Source of the DNA: Halospeciosus flavus
GTDB lineage: Archaea; Halobacteriota; Halobacteria; Halobacteriales; Halobacteriaceae
NCBI RefSeq assembly: GCF_029814175.1
Contig: NZ_CP122312.1
Span: 2,170,001-2,234,000 of the forward strand
Direction of reading: 5' to 3'
DNA: 64,000 nt
The position numbers and the translations under genes were made by a program. The first letter of the stretch is position 1, and every line of letters starts with the position of its first letter. Below the pieces are notes generated by a model that was not told the origin of the DNA, made no database searches, and worked only from the letters and a program-made list of their open reading frames with translations. Shown here piece after piece: positions 15,516 to 24,424 of the stretch.

Positions 15516-16745
15516 CTAGCTAGAAAGCGCTGCAGGATTCTTCGTGTTGGTGAGCGTCATATTCGTCTCGACCCGTGCATCCGAGCTATGCGCAACTGCG
15601 GTTACAGAGAAGTTGCCAGTTGGTGCAATCACCCACATGGTTCCATCGGGGCCCGTCGAACCGACCGATTCGTTGTTAATCAGGATCTCCGCCGCGACCG
15701 GTGATTCATCGCGATCGGTCACGTTGACGTAGAGCGGACCGCCAGCAAAGGACCGACTAATCGAGACCGTGAGCTCTCGATCTTGGACGATGCGATCTGC
15801 AGAGGTGTTGAGCGACGTGAGGTGGATTCGCTGGACTTCCTGATATACTGCGTCAGTATCCGTATCGATGTGGGCGTGAATGTTCCCCTGTGGGTAGTTC
15901 AGAGTGAGCACGTAGGCATAGCGTGGCGTATCTGTATCGATCGGTATTGGCACGAAGCTAATGCCGGGGCTTTGGTTCATCACCCAAGGGTACTGGTTTC
16001 GGATATTCTCAAGGAGGGTACTGGCTTCCGGGATCGAGCCAGGTGCGGAACTGTATCCGTCAGGATTCGTCGCCTCTCTAATATAGGTCTCTCCATCAAT
16101 CACTGCGAGTGCAGTTCCGTTTTGCCCAGCGCTAACGTAGACTCGCTCCGGGCCCTCCCCAGTTTTCATCGCAGCAGCGATTTTGTCCCGCACGGGGCCA
16201 GTATACATTGATAAGTGAGCGCGAACTTCGACAGCACGGCTTTTGATTTGTGAGCCAGGCTCTGCTTGCTCTGCGATGAATTGAGCGACTGCGATCGTTT
16301 CCTCAGCACGCGAGTGAATCTTCGCAATACGCGTACTGTATTCTCGTGTCGAGAGCGTACCGCGGAGATACGCTTGTCGCGTCTCCTTCGATTCCTGTAT
16401 TACCTGGGTTGCCTCCGTCTCTAGTGCGGCTGTCGCATTAACCAGCACAGCGTGACGGTCAGACTCGTTATCTGCCTTCTGAAGGCGTTCCCGAATCGTT
16501 CGTTGGGTGAGCTCCTGGGTAACGGAATACTGCTGGCTTGCAAGCGCACCGGTGACAGAGAGACCCGTCCCCGTGAAGTTACTCCGTTCGACACCGATGG
16601 CGAGCACCTCGGGCGTTTCAATCGCTGGCTGTGAAGCCTGGTGTATCGTGGTAGTTGGTTGGGCCTGTGGAGTAACGAATGCGGCAGCGCCAGCGGAGAC
16701 CAACAGGACACAGAGAAAGAGGGAGGCCGCACGTGTGGGGACCAT
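15516..16745 (-). CDS. Secreted DUF7096-like protein
   Basis: A 409-residue protein with an N-terminal signal peptide (LFLCVLLVSAGAAAF). A helical segment at about 70-190 follows the pattern of haloarchaeal DUF7096 proteins (STREYSTRIAKIHSRAEETIAVA), then a beta-rich C-terminal half contains an Ig-like or carboxypeptidase-regulatory-like fold (DESPVAAEILINNESVGSTG). Several N-x-S/T sequons suggest N-glycosylation. It is probably cell-surface or secreted; function unknown. It shares its general N-terminal plan with the secreted protein at 30267-31370. Confidence 0.65.
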   Translation of the reverse strand: MVPTRAASLFLCVLLVSAGAAAFVTPQAQPTTTIHQASQPAIETPEVLAIGVERSNFTGTGLSVTGALASQQYSVTQELTQRTIRERLQKADNESDRHAVLVNATAALETEATQVIQESKETRQAYLRGTLSTREYSTRIAKIHSRAEETIAVAQFIAEQAEPGSQIKSRAVEVRAHLSMYTGPVRDKIAAAMKTGEGPERVYVSAGQNGTALAVIDGETYIREATNPDGYSSAPGSIPEASTLLENIRNQYPWVMNQSPGISFVPIPIDTDTPRYAYVLTLNYPQGNIHAHIDTDTDAVYQEVQRIHLTSLNTSADRIVQDRELTVSISRSFAGGPLYVNVTDRDESPVAAEILINNESVGSTGPDGTMWVIAPTGNFSVTAVAHSSDARVETNMTLTNTKNPAALSS

Positions 16746-16834
16746 GCGCTCGTATTGCCACTGCCACTACAAAAATCCTCCCTGTCCAAGCCCCATCGCA
16801 TCACTCACACGAGCAGGCCTAGACTACGATGCTC

Positions 16835-17017
16835 TCACCGCAGGACGAGGACGTAGGTGACAGCCATCACGATGAGCGTCACAGTTGCCACGTTCATCGG
16901 TGTGTAGGCCACATAGCCGAGAAACGACGCTCCCCAGACAAGGAGACTGCTCCAGAGCGCGGAGAGCACAACGAGCATGACCGCGATAACGCGCGGGTCA
17001 CCCTTCCCTTCGAACAT
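16835..17017 (-). CDS. 60-residue membrane protein
   Basis: Two predicted transmembrane helices (about 11-34 and 38-58) after a short MFEGKGDPR leader. The N-terminal pattern recurs in small haloarchaeal membrane proteins, but I cannot name a family. It is not in an obvious operon; it lies between a secreted protein gene and the toxin relic. Confidence 0.5.
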   Translation of the reverse strand: MFEGKGDPRVIAVMLVVLSALWSSLLVWGASFLGYVAYTPMNVATVTLIVMAVTYVLVLR

Positions 17018-17259
17018 ACCCCAGAATTAGCACGGAGATGCTTAAGCCTGCTTCGCCGGCGATCTGGTCGTTGTCGCGGAAATCAGTCGAAACGCCACCG
17101 CGACCGTCCGCTTGGACGCGCGGCTCGCACTCAACCAAGAACAGCACACTCGACGTCGCGGTGAAGCCACGGGCACACAGTACACCGACGACCGCGAGAA
17201 TACACACCTGCTGGTCGTCGTCGACGAGTGCGCACGACCTTGACGGAAGAGTCAGTGAT
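17018..17259. other. Intergenic debris 3' of the toxin relic
   Basis: No intact gene. On the plus strand a run reading TVRLDARLALNQEQHTRRRGE and ending at a stop near 17240 looks protein-like. It has no clear start and could be a fragment of an unknown gene. Confidence 0.25.
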
Positions 17260-17535
17260 TCAGTCGTCGGCCGTGTACGCTCCGCTCCGGTGTTCGATCC
17301 GGTGGACTTCGAGAACGCAGTTGTCGCGGTCGAGAACACACGCGAGCCGGTAGGTTCCAACGCGGAGCTTCGAGAAGGGGCCACCCGTTAGCGGTTCAAG
17401 AAAATCGGCCGGGTCGCGCTACTCCGATTTGACGACATCGTCGAGTTTCGAAACGATACGGTCCTGAACGTGCCGATCAAGTCGATCGAACTGGTCAGCA
17501 GCGCACGGCGCGAATTTCCACGTCCACTCACTCGT
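17260..17535 (-). pseudogene. RelE/ParE-type toxin, inactivated
   Basis: The frame after the antitoxin reads EWTWKFAP..., VQDRIVSKLDDVVKSE, then an in-frame TAG at 17419-17421, then RDPADFLEPLTGGPFSKLRVG..., YRLACVLD... and HRSGAYTADD. This matches a full-length RelE-family ribosome-dependent mRNA interferase, with the stop replacing a Trp codon (TGG to TAG) expected in SEWRDP. The expected start, overlapping the antitoxin stop as ATGAGTGA, is instead ACG. The change is synonymous in the antitoxin (GAT to GAC, Asp). Two independent lesions make the toxin almost certainly dead while the antitoxin frame is intact. Confidence 0.8.
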
Positions 17536-17815
17536 CGGCGTCCATCAACTCGAGAACCTCCTCCCGCGACACTAACTCGGCCTCACCCGTCCGAAGGTCG
17601 TGTTCACTCGCAGCAATCTGCTTCCACCCCTCCCGGGAGAAGTCCGGGTTCTTCACTGCGTCACGCGCGACGAATCGGAGAAATTCACTCCGGGAGTTGA
17701 ACCCCTGCTCTTCCCAGGTTGCGTCGATGTCTTCGAGAAACGTCTTCGTGAGTCGAAGATTTACCTGTACCATCTCCGGTCCTTCGTCGCTACTCGACGT
17801 GTCTGCGTCAGACAT
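17528..17815 (-). CDS. Ribbon-helix-helix antitoxin of a RelE-type pair
   Basis: A 95-residue protein. The segment VQVNLRLTKTFLEDIDATWEEQGFNSRSEFLRFVARDAV (about 16-54) is a ribbon-helix-helix DNA-binding fold: a short beta-strand then two helices. The C-terminal part should wrap the toxin. The reading frame is intact and ends overlapping the dead toxin. Upstream, a perfect 9-bp inverted repeat over the start codon (17814-17846) looks like its own operator. With no toxin, it could still act as a repressor. Confidence 0.8.
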   Translation of the reverse strand: MSDADTSSSDEGPEMVQVNLRLTKTFLEDIDATWEEQGFNSRSEFLRFVARDAVKNPDFSREGWKQIAASEHDLRTGEAELVSREEVLELMDADE

Positions 17816-17853
17816 GATATACTATTACTATACACTCGTATATCATACGTCTG
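17809..17853 (-). promoter_or_regulatory. Antitoxin operator/promoter with inverted repeat
   Basis: ATGATATAC (17814-17822) and GTATATCAT (17838-17846) form a perfect 9-bp inverted repeat, extended by CAGAC and GTCTG outside it. The repeat begins at the antitoxin start codon and covers AT-rich TATA-like sequence, as expected for autorepression by a ribbon-helix-helix antitoxin. Confidence 0.6.
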
Positions 17854-17907
17854 ATTCTGTCGGTCGACAGCTGAGTCCCTGTCTGGTGGCCCCGAGACTC
17901 GCTCGAT

Positions 17908-18648
17908 CTACAACTGCGACTCCCAGTCGATCCACTCCTGCTCCCAACCCCGACGACTCTCCGCGGCGCGACTCGCCCGCTCCCGATCTTCCCGAACGGT
18001 CCGATTCCGGACGGGCACGCCACTCTGCTCGCCGTCGACCAACAGCGGGTCGAACGCGACGCGCCCGAATTCCTCGACCACCTCGCCGTCCTCGACGGCG
18101 GCGAGCGCCTGGGCACCCGACCCGAGAGGCATCACGAGTCGCCCGTCCTCGGCGAGCTGGCGAATGAGCATCCCGGGCGGGCGAACCGCGCCGGCCTCGA
18201 CCAGAATCCGGTCGAAGGGTGCGTACTCACGAAGGCCCCGCGCCCCATCACCGCAATCGACGAGCACCTCGTCGTAGCCCGCACTCGCGAGATTGTCCCG
18301 TGCCTCGTAGACGAGACGCCGAGCAATATCCACCGCGTGCACGTGTCGTGCGCCCGCGAGTTCTGCGATCACCCCTACTGTGTACCCAACGCCCGCGCCG
18401 ACGACCAACACCGAGTCACCGGGTCGGACGTCGAGGGCTTCGACCAACACGCCCGCGAGCGACGGCGAAAGGACGCGCGTGCCACGGTGCTCGAAGGACT
18501 GATCGGTGTAGGCCCGGTGGTCGCCCTCGACAAACTCGTGTCGGGGGACCGTCCGCATCGCGTCGGCGACCGCCTCGCTTTGCACGACGCCTTTGCTGTC
18601 GTGTTCGAGGCTGTCGACCATTCCGTTCCGGGCCACCGAATACTCCAT
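17908..18648 (-). CDS. pcm2: Protein-L-isoaspartate O-methyltransferase family protein
   Basis: A 246-residue SAM-dependent methyltransferase. The family repairs isoaspartyl residues in damaged proteins. Visible motifs are MRTVPRHEFV, YTDQSF, the SAM-binding VLVVGAGVGYTVGVIA (motif I), and GARGLREYAPFDRILVEAG (post-I and motif II). The N-terminal PRHEFV core is conserved, but PCMT proteins usually read GTGSGY where this one reads GAGVGY, so it may be a divergent paralogue. I chose the ATG at 18648 (MEYSVARNGM); the upstream extension lacks family features. A standard-looking paralogue lies at 23116-23763. Confidence 0.8.
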   Translation of the reverse strand: MEYSVARNGMVDSLEHDSKGVVQSEAVADAMRTVPRHEFVEGDHRAYTDQSFEHRGTRVLSPSLAGVLVEALDVRPGDSVLVVGAGVGYTVGVIAELAGARHVHAVDIARRLVYEARDNLASAGYDEVLVDCGDGARGLREYAPFDRILVEAGAVRPPGMLIRQLAEDGRLVMPLGSGAQALAAVEDGEVVEEFGRVAFDPLLVDGEQSGVPVRNRTVREDRERASRAAESRRGWEQEWIDWESQL

Positions 18649-18738
18649 ACTGAGGGTTGCAGCTATCGAGACATGAAGTTGTTGTCGTCCATATCCCCAA
18701 ATCGCCAACCGAGAACAGCCCGCAAAGGAAGGGAGACG

Positions 18739-20940
18739 CTAGAGCTGCTTTTGCGTATACCGGGCCACGAGACCAACCAAGACGATTAGCAGGAAGGCCC
18801 AGAGGAGTCCCTCTGCGATACCGTCTGGCCAGATCGTATCGCCGGTGTGGACCTGCCCTGAATCACTCGTTGTGGTCGTTGCCGTAGTCGTCGTTGTCGT
18901 GGTGGTCGTCGAGTCGGTGTCGTCCGTTGAAGATGTCGTCGTCGTTGAGGTGGTATCGTCCGTCGTCGTTGTCGTATTGGTTCCGTCCGTAGTCGTCGAA
19001 TTAGTGCTGTCAGTCGTCGTCGAACCAGTATCGTCTGTGGTCGTCTCTGTACTGTCCGTACTATCGGTTGAGTCGGTGCTGTCCGTTGAGTCCGTACTAT
19101 CGGTCGAATCCGTACTGTCCGTCGAGCCACCGTTCGTAGACTGTGCCTCGACAGTCACCTGGAACGTCGTCGTCTCAACGTTGCCACCCGCGTCGGCCAC
19201 TGCGAGCGTCGCGGTATACGTCCCGGTCTGCGAGTAGCTGTACGAGACTGACTCACCGGATGCAGTCGCCCCAGTCCCGAAGGCCCACTGATAGGCAGTT
19301 ATCCACGACCCGTCGGAAACGGAATCAGGACTATAGGTCGCCGACTGGTCGACAGTCACTGTTCGATTGGCGTTCGTCACACTGGGGGCAACTGTATCAA
19401 TGAGCAGGTCGTTCGTCGTCGCCGTATCAGTATGCCCTTCACCATCCTTTGCGGTCACTGTGACACTCCGATTGGCCCCGGACACACCAGTCACGTCGAC
19501 CGAAGCGTTGGTCGCCCACAGATTGTCGGAGACCTGCTCAAGGGACACAGACGAGCCCTGGCCGAACGCGGAGAGGTCGGCAGTGACTGTTTGGGCGTCG
19601 CCGGTCACGTTCGCACGCACCCGGACCCAATCAGACTCATTGACCACACCATTGTGGTCGGTAAGGTCGACGAGCGTCGCGTTCACGATGACGACACCAC
19701 CGAGCGTCAGCATCGAACGATCATGGAGCGGTCGATCGAAGACGTCACCGTCTAGACCGGTGGCAGTCGTGAGTGTCGCGTGATACTCGCCTTCCGTCGA
19801 GGCGTTGTACGTCGTCGTGTAGGTGTAGTCATCACCACTGCCACTCTCAGTGAAGTCCGACCGGTGGAAGGTCGTGTTCTCGGGGCCCTCAAGTTCGACA
19901 GTCACCTTGGAGAGTGGATCGTTCGTGTCAAAGCTGACCGTCAGGTTCTCGGATTGATTGACCAGCGAGAAGTTCGAGACCACGAGTGGCTCGTCCTCCG
20001 AGACCGTCACGATACCGGCACTCTGCAGACCATTCGATGCAGCGAGATCACTGGTCTGACCAGAGAGCGTCGTGTACTTGACGTCGTCATTTCGGAGATG
20101 GACGACCTCGAGCGTCCCATCACCAGTCACGTTCGCGGGCGCGATGGGTGCCTTATCAGCTGCACCAAGCTGTGTCGTCGAGCCATCGACGCTCACGAGG
20201 TCGATATTCCCACTCGTGTCGACGATCGGAACACGCGGAGACCCATCACGGTCGAAGTCTGCAGGCTGCCCAACACCGAGGCCACTACTCGCCCCGATAC
20301 CGTTATTGAAGAACGAGGTCGTGCCACCTGACGCGTTGTAGTACACGAGCGTACTACCGGACGCGTAGACCAGCTCCTCGACGCCGTCGTTCGTGAGGTC
20401 AGTCACTCCGAGTGGTGCGTCCGCGTTCAAACCTCCAGCGAAGGCCGTAACGTGCCCACCGACCTCCGTGCGATAGATCTGGCCGTCTGTCTTTGTGAAG
20501 AACACGGCTGGTCGGCCGTCATCGTCCCAGTCACCGGTCGCGATCTTCGTCACCTGCTTGCGGACACCTGACGCGAGATGCTGTCGGTCACCGTTCCGGT
20601 CGATGACGTACAGTTCGTTCTGACTCGTGACGTATGGAATCTCGATTGCTGGATCACTATCGAGGTCAGTTGCATCCCCCAGGATGACTGCCTGGCCAGT
20701 GTTGCTGATCCCACGTTCTGTCCCATTCGCGTAGACGAAGCTAATGTGCCCGTCACTCTCGTTGAAGTACGCAAACCGGAATATATCCGGATCATCCGGA
20801 GTCGTCGTGGTACTGGTGTTTGCCGCGGCGGCGACCCCAGCAAACGGAACCGACATCCCACTCAGTAGTACGATACCCACCACACCGATAACGAGGACCT
20901 GCCGAAGGCTGGTGCTCGCCGTGTCACCCCTCGTATCCAT
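18739..20940 (-). CDS. Large surface protein with propeller-like repeats and PKD domain
   Basis: A 733-residue protein: signal peptide (about 1-40); FG-GAP/VCBS-like repeats from about 45-300 (for example TGDWDDDGRPAVFF, DFDRDGSPRVPIV), suggesting a calcium-binding beta-propeller; Ig-like regions; a PKD domain at about 525-600 (WAFGTGATASG ... YSYSQTGTYTATLAV); a long Ser/Thr/Asp spacer with nine-base STD tandem repeats (about 605-700); and a C-terminal hydrophobic helix with a basic tail. It is probably O-glycosylated, projecting through the S-layer. There is no PGF motif, so anchoring is presumably by the helix. It may act in adhesion; partner unknown. Confidence 0.75.
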   Translation of the reverse strand: MDTRGDTASTSLRQVLVIGVVGIVLLSGMSVPFAGVAAAANTSTTTTPDDPDIFRFAYFNESDGHISFVYANGTERGISNTGQAVILGDATDLDSDPAIEIPYVTSQNELYVIDRNGDRQHLASGVRKQVTKIATGDWDDDGRPAVFFTKTDGQIYRTEVGGHVTAFAGGLNADAPLGVTDLTNDGVEELVYASGSTLVYYNASGGTTSFFNNGIGASSGLGVGQPADFDRDGSPRVPIVDTSGNIDLVSVDGSTTQLGAADKAPIAPANVTGDGTLEVVHLRNDDVKYTTLSGQTSDLAASNGLQSAGIVTVSEDEPLVVSNFSLVNQSENLTVSFDTNDPLSKVTVELEGPENTTFHRSDFTESGSGDDYTYTTTYNASTEGEYHATLTTATGLDGDVFDRPLHDRSMLTLGGVVIVNATLVDLTDHNGVVNESDWVRVRANVTGDAQTVTADLSAFGQGSSVSLEQVSDNLWATNASVDVTGVSGANRSVTVTAKDGEGHTDTATTNDLLIDTVAPSVTNANRTVTVDQSATYSPDSVSDGSWITAYQWAFGTGATASGESVSYSYSQTGTYTATLAVADAGGNVETTTFQVTVEAQSTNGGSTDSTDSTDSTDSTDSTDSTDSTDSTETTTDDTGSTTTDSTNSTTTDGTNTTTTTDDTTSTTTTSSTDDTDSTTTTTTTTTATTTTSDSGQVHTGDTIWPDGIAEGLLWAFLLIVLVGLVARYTQKQL

Positions 20941-21075
20941 GGTTCTGTCATTGATTTTACCCGTCAGTCATAAAGACCTTCTTGCCGTTTTGCAGGCAGA
21001 CGGGTATCTGAGTCTTTCAGAGTGTCCAAAATCGGCGAAAACTACTCGTCCAGACCTACCTGACAGCGTGGTGGG

Positions 21076-21852
21076 CTACTCGCCGGTCGCGACGTCGGCA
21101 TCAGCGAGCGGTTGCGTCCGGTTCTCGAGGTCGTCGAGTGCGCCGTCGCCGAACAGCGTCGAGAGCAACTCTTGCTCGCAGTTGTGGAGTCGCTGGTCGA
21201 GTGCATCCGCGTCGATACCGAGCGTGTCGGCCACGTCGGCGAGCGTCGCCTGCTGGGGCCACTCGTAGAAGCCCTCGCTGAGGGCAGTCATCAACGCCCC
21301 ACGCTGGCGCGTCGTGAGCGTATCGTGGGCCGCCTCAACGATGGTCGACTCCGAGATGTCCTCGGGCGCGTCAAAGGACCCACTGTGCGAGTCAACTTCG
21401 ACGCCGTCGTTGTCGTCGACGAGCTTCCGCACGACGTCGCGTGCACTCTCGCTCGGGAAGTCCGCGATGACGGACCCGTCACCGTCGTCGCCGCGGACGA
21501 CCCGCGGCCGGCCGCCTTCCTCGGCGATGGAGACGGCGATACAGCCACCGGCCACCTCGAACTCGAAGAGACTCTCGTCGCCCTCCTCGCGGAGGAGCGT
21601 CGGTTCGACCTGTGGAGCCTCCTCGGCGAGTTCAAGAATCCGGTCAGTGTCGGCGTCTTTGACTCGGAAGAACTCCGAGTAGACGCCGTCACCGCGAGGA
21701 ATCATCTCCTCAAGTTCGAACGTACACGATTCCTCCGCGGACGCGCCGACGAAGGGATAGCTCTCGTTTTCGACTCGGAATTCGACGGACACGGACCCAG
21801 GGACGGACTGGGGGGAATTCCCGTCGCGCTGGTCGGTCATCTGTGTCAACAT
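21076..21852 (-). CDS. HTH_10 (Bat-like) transcription regulator A
   Basis: A 258-residue protein. The N-terminal sensor-like domain (about 20-160) contains YPFVGASAEESC and EMIPRGDG; the C-terminal helix-turn-helix (about 190-245, LTTRQRGALMTALSEGFYEWPQQATLADVADTLGI) is the HTH_10 fold of bacterioopsin-activator-type regulators. A close paralogue lies at 24425-25192. Target genes are unknown; neighbours are methyltransferases. The second Met (MTDQRDG) is an alternative start. Confidence 0.8.
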   Translation of the reverse strand: MLTQMTDQRDGNSPQSVPGSVSVEFRVENESYPFVGASAEESCTFELEEMIPRGDGVYSEFFRVKDADTDRILELAEEAPQVEPTLLREEGDESLFEFEVAGGCIAVSIAEEGGRPRVVRGDDGDGSVIADFPSESARDVVRKLVDDNDGVEVDSHSGSFDAPEDISESTIVEAAHDTLTTRQRGALMTALSEGFYEWPQQATLADVADTLGIDADALDQRLHNCEQELLSTLFGDGALDDLENRTQPLADADVATGE

Positions 21853-21925
21853 ATTGAGACCGCACCCTGAAAAAAGCCGTACCTAACTGACTCAGAATCC
21901 GGAGTCGAGCGGACGGGTGGCCCGA

Positions 21926-22876
21926 CTACTCTGGTTTGTCGCCGGCGACGAGCTGGTGGTCGGTGCCGGGGACTTCGGCGGTCCGGATGCGCTCGAAGCC
22001 AGCGTCGCCGAACCACTCGCCGAACGCCGCCTCGTCGTAGGCGTCGCCCGCGTCGGTCTGGGCGAGCATCTCGGCACCGACGAGTGCGGCGTCCTCGGCC
22101 TGTTCGCGGAGTGTGTCGATGAAGACGACCGTCCCGCCCGGTGCGAGTACCTCACGAGCACTCTCCAGGAGCGTACGATTCTCCGCGGGGGAGAGGCCAC
22201 GCGCAACGCGCGCACAGAAGACGATATCGTAGTCGGCTGCCAACTCCTCGCGTTCACCGTCGTCGGCCACCGCGAGGTCGGTCGCCGAGTCGATGGGGAC
22301 GAGGTCGATGTCCTCGTGCTGGAGGAGGGGCTCGTCCACGTCAATGACGGCGGGTTCGTCGACGAGCGTCACTTCGTAGCCACGGCGGGCGAACTCGCGG
22401 GCGTACGAGCCAGGCCCACCACGCACGTCGAGGACGCGGTCGGCGTCGGCGTGTTCGTGGACCGCGGCGGTGACGAAGGCCCGGACGGTCGCGTCGTCCA
22501 TCGCAGCCATCGAGCCGAGTCGGTTGCGCGTCCAGTTGGGTGGCTTCTCGGGGACGACTCCCGACTGCATCGTCTCGGGGAGCGCGAGCCAGCGTTCGAG
22601 GCGGTCGAGTTCGTGTGGCATCGACCCGATCGAACGCACGTCCGTCTTTGTGATGAAGCCGAGCATCTTGTTCGTCGGCTCCAGTCCCTCTTCGAGATCT
22701 TCGAGGAATCCAGCCTCAACTAGGGCGTCGACGGTGATCCGAGCGGCGCGCTCGGTGACGTCCGTCTCGGCGACCACCTCGTCGACGGTGTTCGCACTCG
22801 TCACGAGCGCGTCGATGACGCCCGTCTCGCGGGCGGCGCGCAACAACAGGAGCGTGCGATAGTCGCGATCCGGCAT
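21926..22876 (-). CDS. SAM-dependent methyltransferase with N-terminal winged helix
   Basis: A 316-residue protein. The N-terminal dimerisation/winged-helix domain (residues 1-90, with TVDEVVAETDVTERAARITVDAL) is followed by a Rossmann methyltransferase domain: motif I VLDVRGGPGSYAREFARRG, the acidic DLVPID region, and DIVFCARVARGLSP before LAPGGTVVFIDTL. This plan is typical of class I O-methyltransferases acting on small molecules. Motif I reads DVRGGPG rather than the usual DVGGGxG. The substrate is unknown. Confidence 0.75.
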   Translation of the reverse strand: MPDRDYRTLLLLRAARETGVIDALVTSANTVDEVVAETDVTERAARITVDALVEAGFLEDLEEGLEPTNKMLGFITKTDVRSIGSMPHELDRLERWLALPETMQSGVVPEKPPNWTRNRLGSMAAMDDATVRAFVTAAVHEHADADRVLDVRGGPGSYAREFARRGYEVTLVDEPAVIDVDEPLLQHEDIDLVPIDSATDLAVADDGEREELAADYDIVFCARVARGLSPAENRTLLESAREVLAPGGTVVFIDTLREQAEDAALVGAEMLAQTDAGDAYDEAAFGEWFGDAGFERIRTAEVPGTDHQLVAGDKPE

Positions 22877-23079
22877 TCACTCACCTCGTCGGCCGGCCCC
22901 GGCAAAAGCGTATTTGCCACCTCGGCCAACAACTCCAGACTCGGAGTCCGGTCGCTGACTTCAACGGCCTTGAAAATCAGCCGGTCAATTCATACTGGAA
23001 CGTAGAATACACCTAACTGCGCTGTTCGAGCGCACTGAGAGCCGTTGCACCGTCGGAGTTGCGCTCGCTTGTCTGGGGG

Positions 23080-23097
23080 GAGAGGCGAGCGCCTCTC
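23080..23097. terminator. Hairpin 3' of pcm1
   Basis: A perfect 8-bp stem (GAGAGGCG / CGCCTCTC) with a 2-base loop, 19 bp beyond the pcm1 stop. There is no T-run, so its role as a terminator is only suggested. The 22877-23079 stretch to its left holds no gene. Confidence 0.35.
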
Positions 23098-23115
23098 AGT
23101 TCCGTTTCGAAACTC

Positions 23116-23763
23116 TCAGCCCTGAATACGGACGAACTGGACCTCGCCGTGGTGTTCTTCGTCGAGTTCGTCGTCGCGTTTCTCCGCGAGAATCAACTCC
23201 TGTCCAGCGACGCCGACCGGGCCGAGTAGCCGACCCCCCTCGCGAACCTGCTCGATCAGCGGGTCGGGGAATTCGGGGACCGCACACGTGAGGTAGGCGG
23301 CGTCGAAGGGTGCGTATTCGGGCCATCCCTCGCGGCCGTCGCCGTGGCGGACCGAGACGTCGCCGTAGCCCGCGTCGGCGAGATTCTCGCGTGCCGACTC
23401 GACGAGGTCGGACTCGTACTCGACGGTGTAAACGTGCTCGGCGCCGACCAATTCGGCGGTGACGGCCGCGTGATACCCACAGCCGGTCCCGACTTCGAGG
23501 ACGTCCTCGCCTGCCTCGAGGTCCGGCAGATCGGCCATGATGGCCACAATGTGCGGGGCGCTGACCGTCTGCCCGCTCCCAATGGGGATGGGCATGTCCA
23601 CGTACGCCCGGTCGTGTTCATCCTCGGGGAGGAACTCGTGGCGCGGCACCGACCGAATCGCATCCAGTACGTCTTCATCGAGGTCGCGAACCGCCGAGAT
23701 GTGCTCGACGAGTTCCTCACGCCGTTCTTCGTACTCCTGTTCCTCGTCGGCGTTCTGACTCAT
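23116..23763 (-). CDS. pcm: Protein-L-isoaspartate O-methyltransferase
   Basis: A 215-residue enzyme that methylates abnormal L-isoaspartyl residues using SAM, in the cytoplasm. Conserved family motifs are present in order: SVPRHEFLP, DMPIPIGSGQTVSAPHIVA (substrate loop), VLEVGTGCGYHAAVTAEL (SAM site), GDGREGWPEYAPFDAAYLTCA, and EGGRLLGPVG. Length is standard. The start MSQNADEEQ was chosen because upstream codons lack acidic composition. It diverges from the membrane gene at 23876 with about 110 bp between them. Confidence 0.9.
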   Translation of the reverse strand: MSQNADEEQEYEERREELVEHISAVRDLDEDVLDAIRSVPRHEFLPEDEHDRAYVDMPIPIGSGQTVSAPHIVAIMADLPDLEAGEDVLEVGTGCGYHAAVTAELVGAEHVYTVEYESDLVESARENLADAGYGDVSVRHGDGREGWPEYAPFDAAYLTCAVPEFPDPLIEQVREGGRLLGPVGVAGQELILAEKRDDELDEEHHGEVQFVRIQG

Positions 23764-23875
23764 GATGAATCGTTCGAGAGCCGGCAGAAAGAGGGTTGTG
23801 GGGCAAATCTCTCGACAGGACACAGTGGACCACACCCAGCCGAACCATTATGTCCTGTCGTGGTGACGACAAGAT

Positions 23876-24385
23876 ATGCCCGGGACGCCCGACCCAGTAC
23901 TCGGCAGCGATGCGCTCACGTTCGCAGTCGCGGCCGCACTCGGGATAGTCGCCACAACGGTCCCGATTGCCCTCGAGAGAGAAGACCGGCTCCCCGAACC
24001 ATGGCGCCTCGCACTCGGCGGCGGCGTCGTCTCCGCTCTTGGACATCTCACACTCTGGTCTCTCGCCCGCGACTTGGCTAATCCGTTGGCGTTGTTCGCG
24101 CCCAGTCGGCCACTCCTCGTCGGCTTCGTTGTACTCGCAGTTCTCGTCCTCGGCGCCCAGACGGCGATTCCCTGGTACTGCTACGCGCGCTGGCGCCTCC
24201 GAATCCCACTCGTCGTCCTATTTGGGGCAACGACGCTCGTCGTCGACAGTTTCCTCCACGTCCACGGTGAGACAGACCCACTCGGACTGTACACGCTATT
24301 TTTCGGACCAGTCCTCGTCGTGAGCCTCGGTATCCTCGCTACCGCCGAACTCCTCGGGAGAAAAGCCCGTAAAAGTCGTAGATAG
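23876..24385 (+). CDS. Five-helix membrane protein of unknown function
   Basis: A 169-residue protein with about five hydrophobic segments (15-30, 45-62, 80-100, 108-130, 140-160) joined by short acidic or basic loops. No family is recognised. The ATG follows TATGCCCGGG closely, suggesting a leaderless mRNA. It converges on the second HTH_10 regulator. Confidence 0.55.
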   Translation: MPGTPDPVLGSDALTFAVAAALGIVATTVPIALEREDRLPEPWRLALGGGVVSALGHLTLWSLARDLANPLALFAPSRPLLVGFVVLAVLVLGAQTAIPWYCYARWRLRIPLVVLFGATTLVVDSFLHVHGETDPLGLYTLFFGPVLVVSLGILATAELLGRKARKSRR

Positions 24386-24424
24386 CGTCCAGCACTTACC
24401 GAGCCGACCCAATCGAACTGTTGC

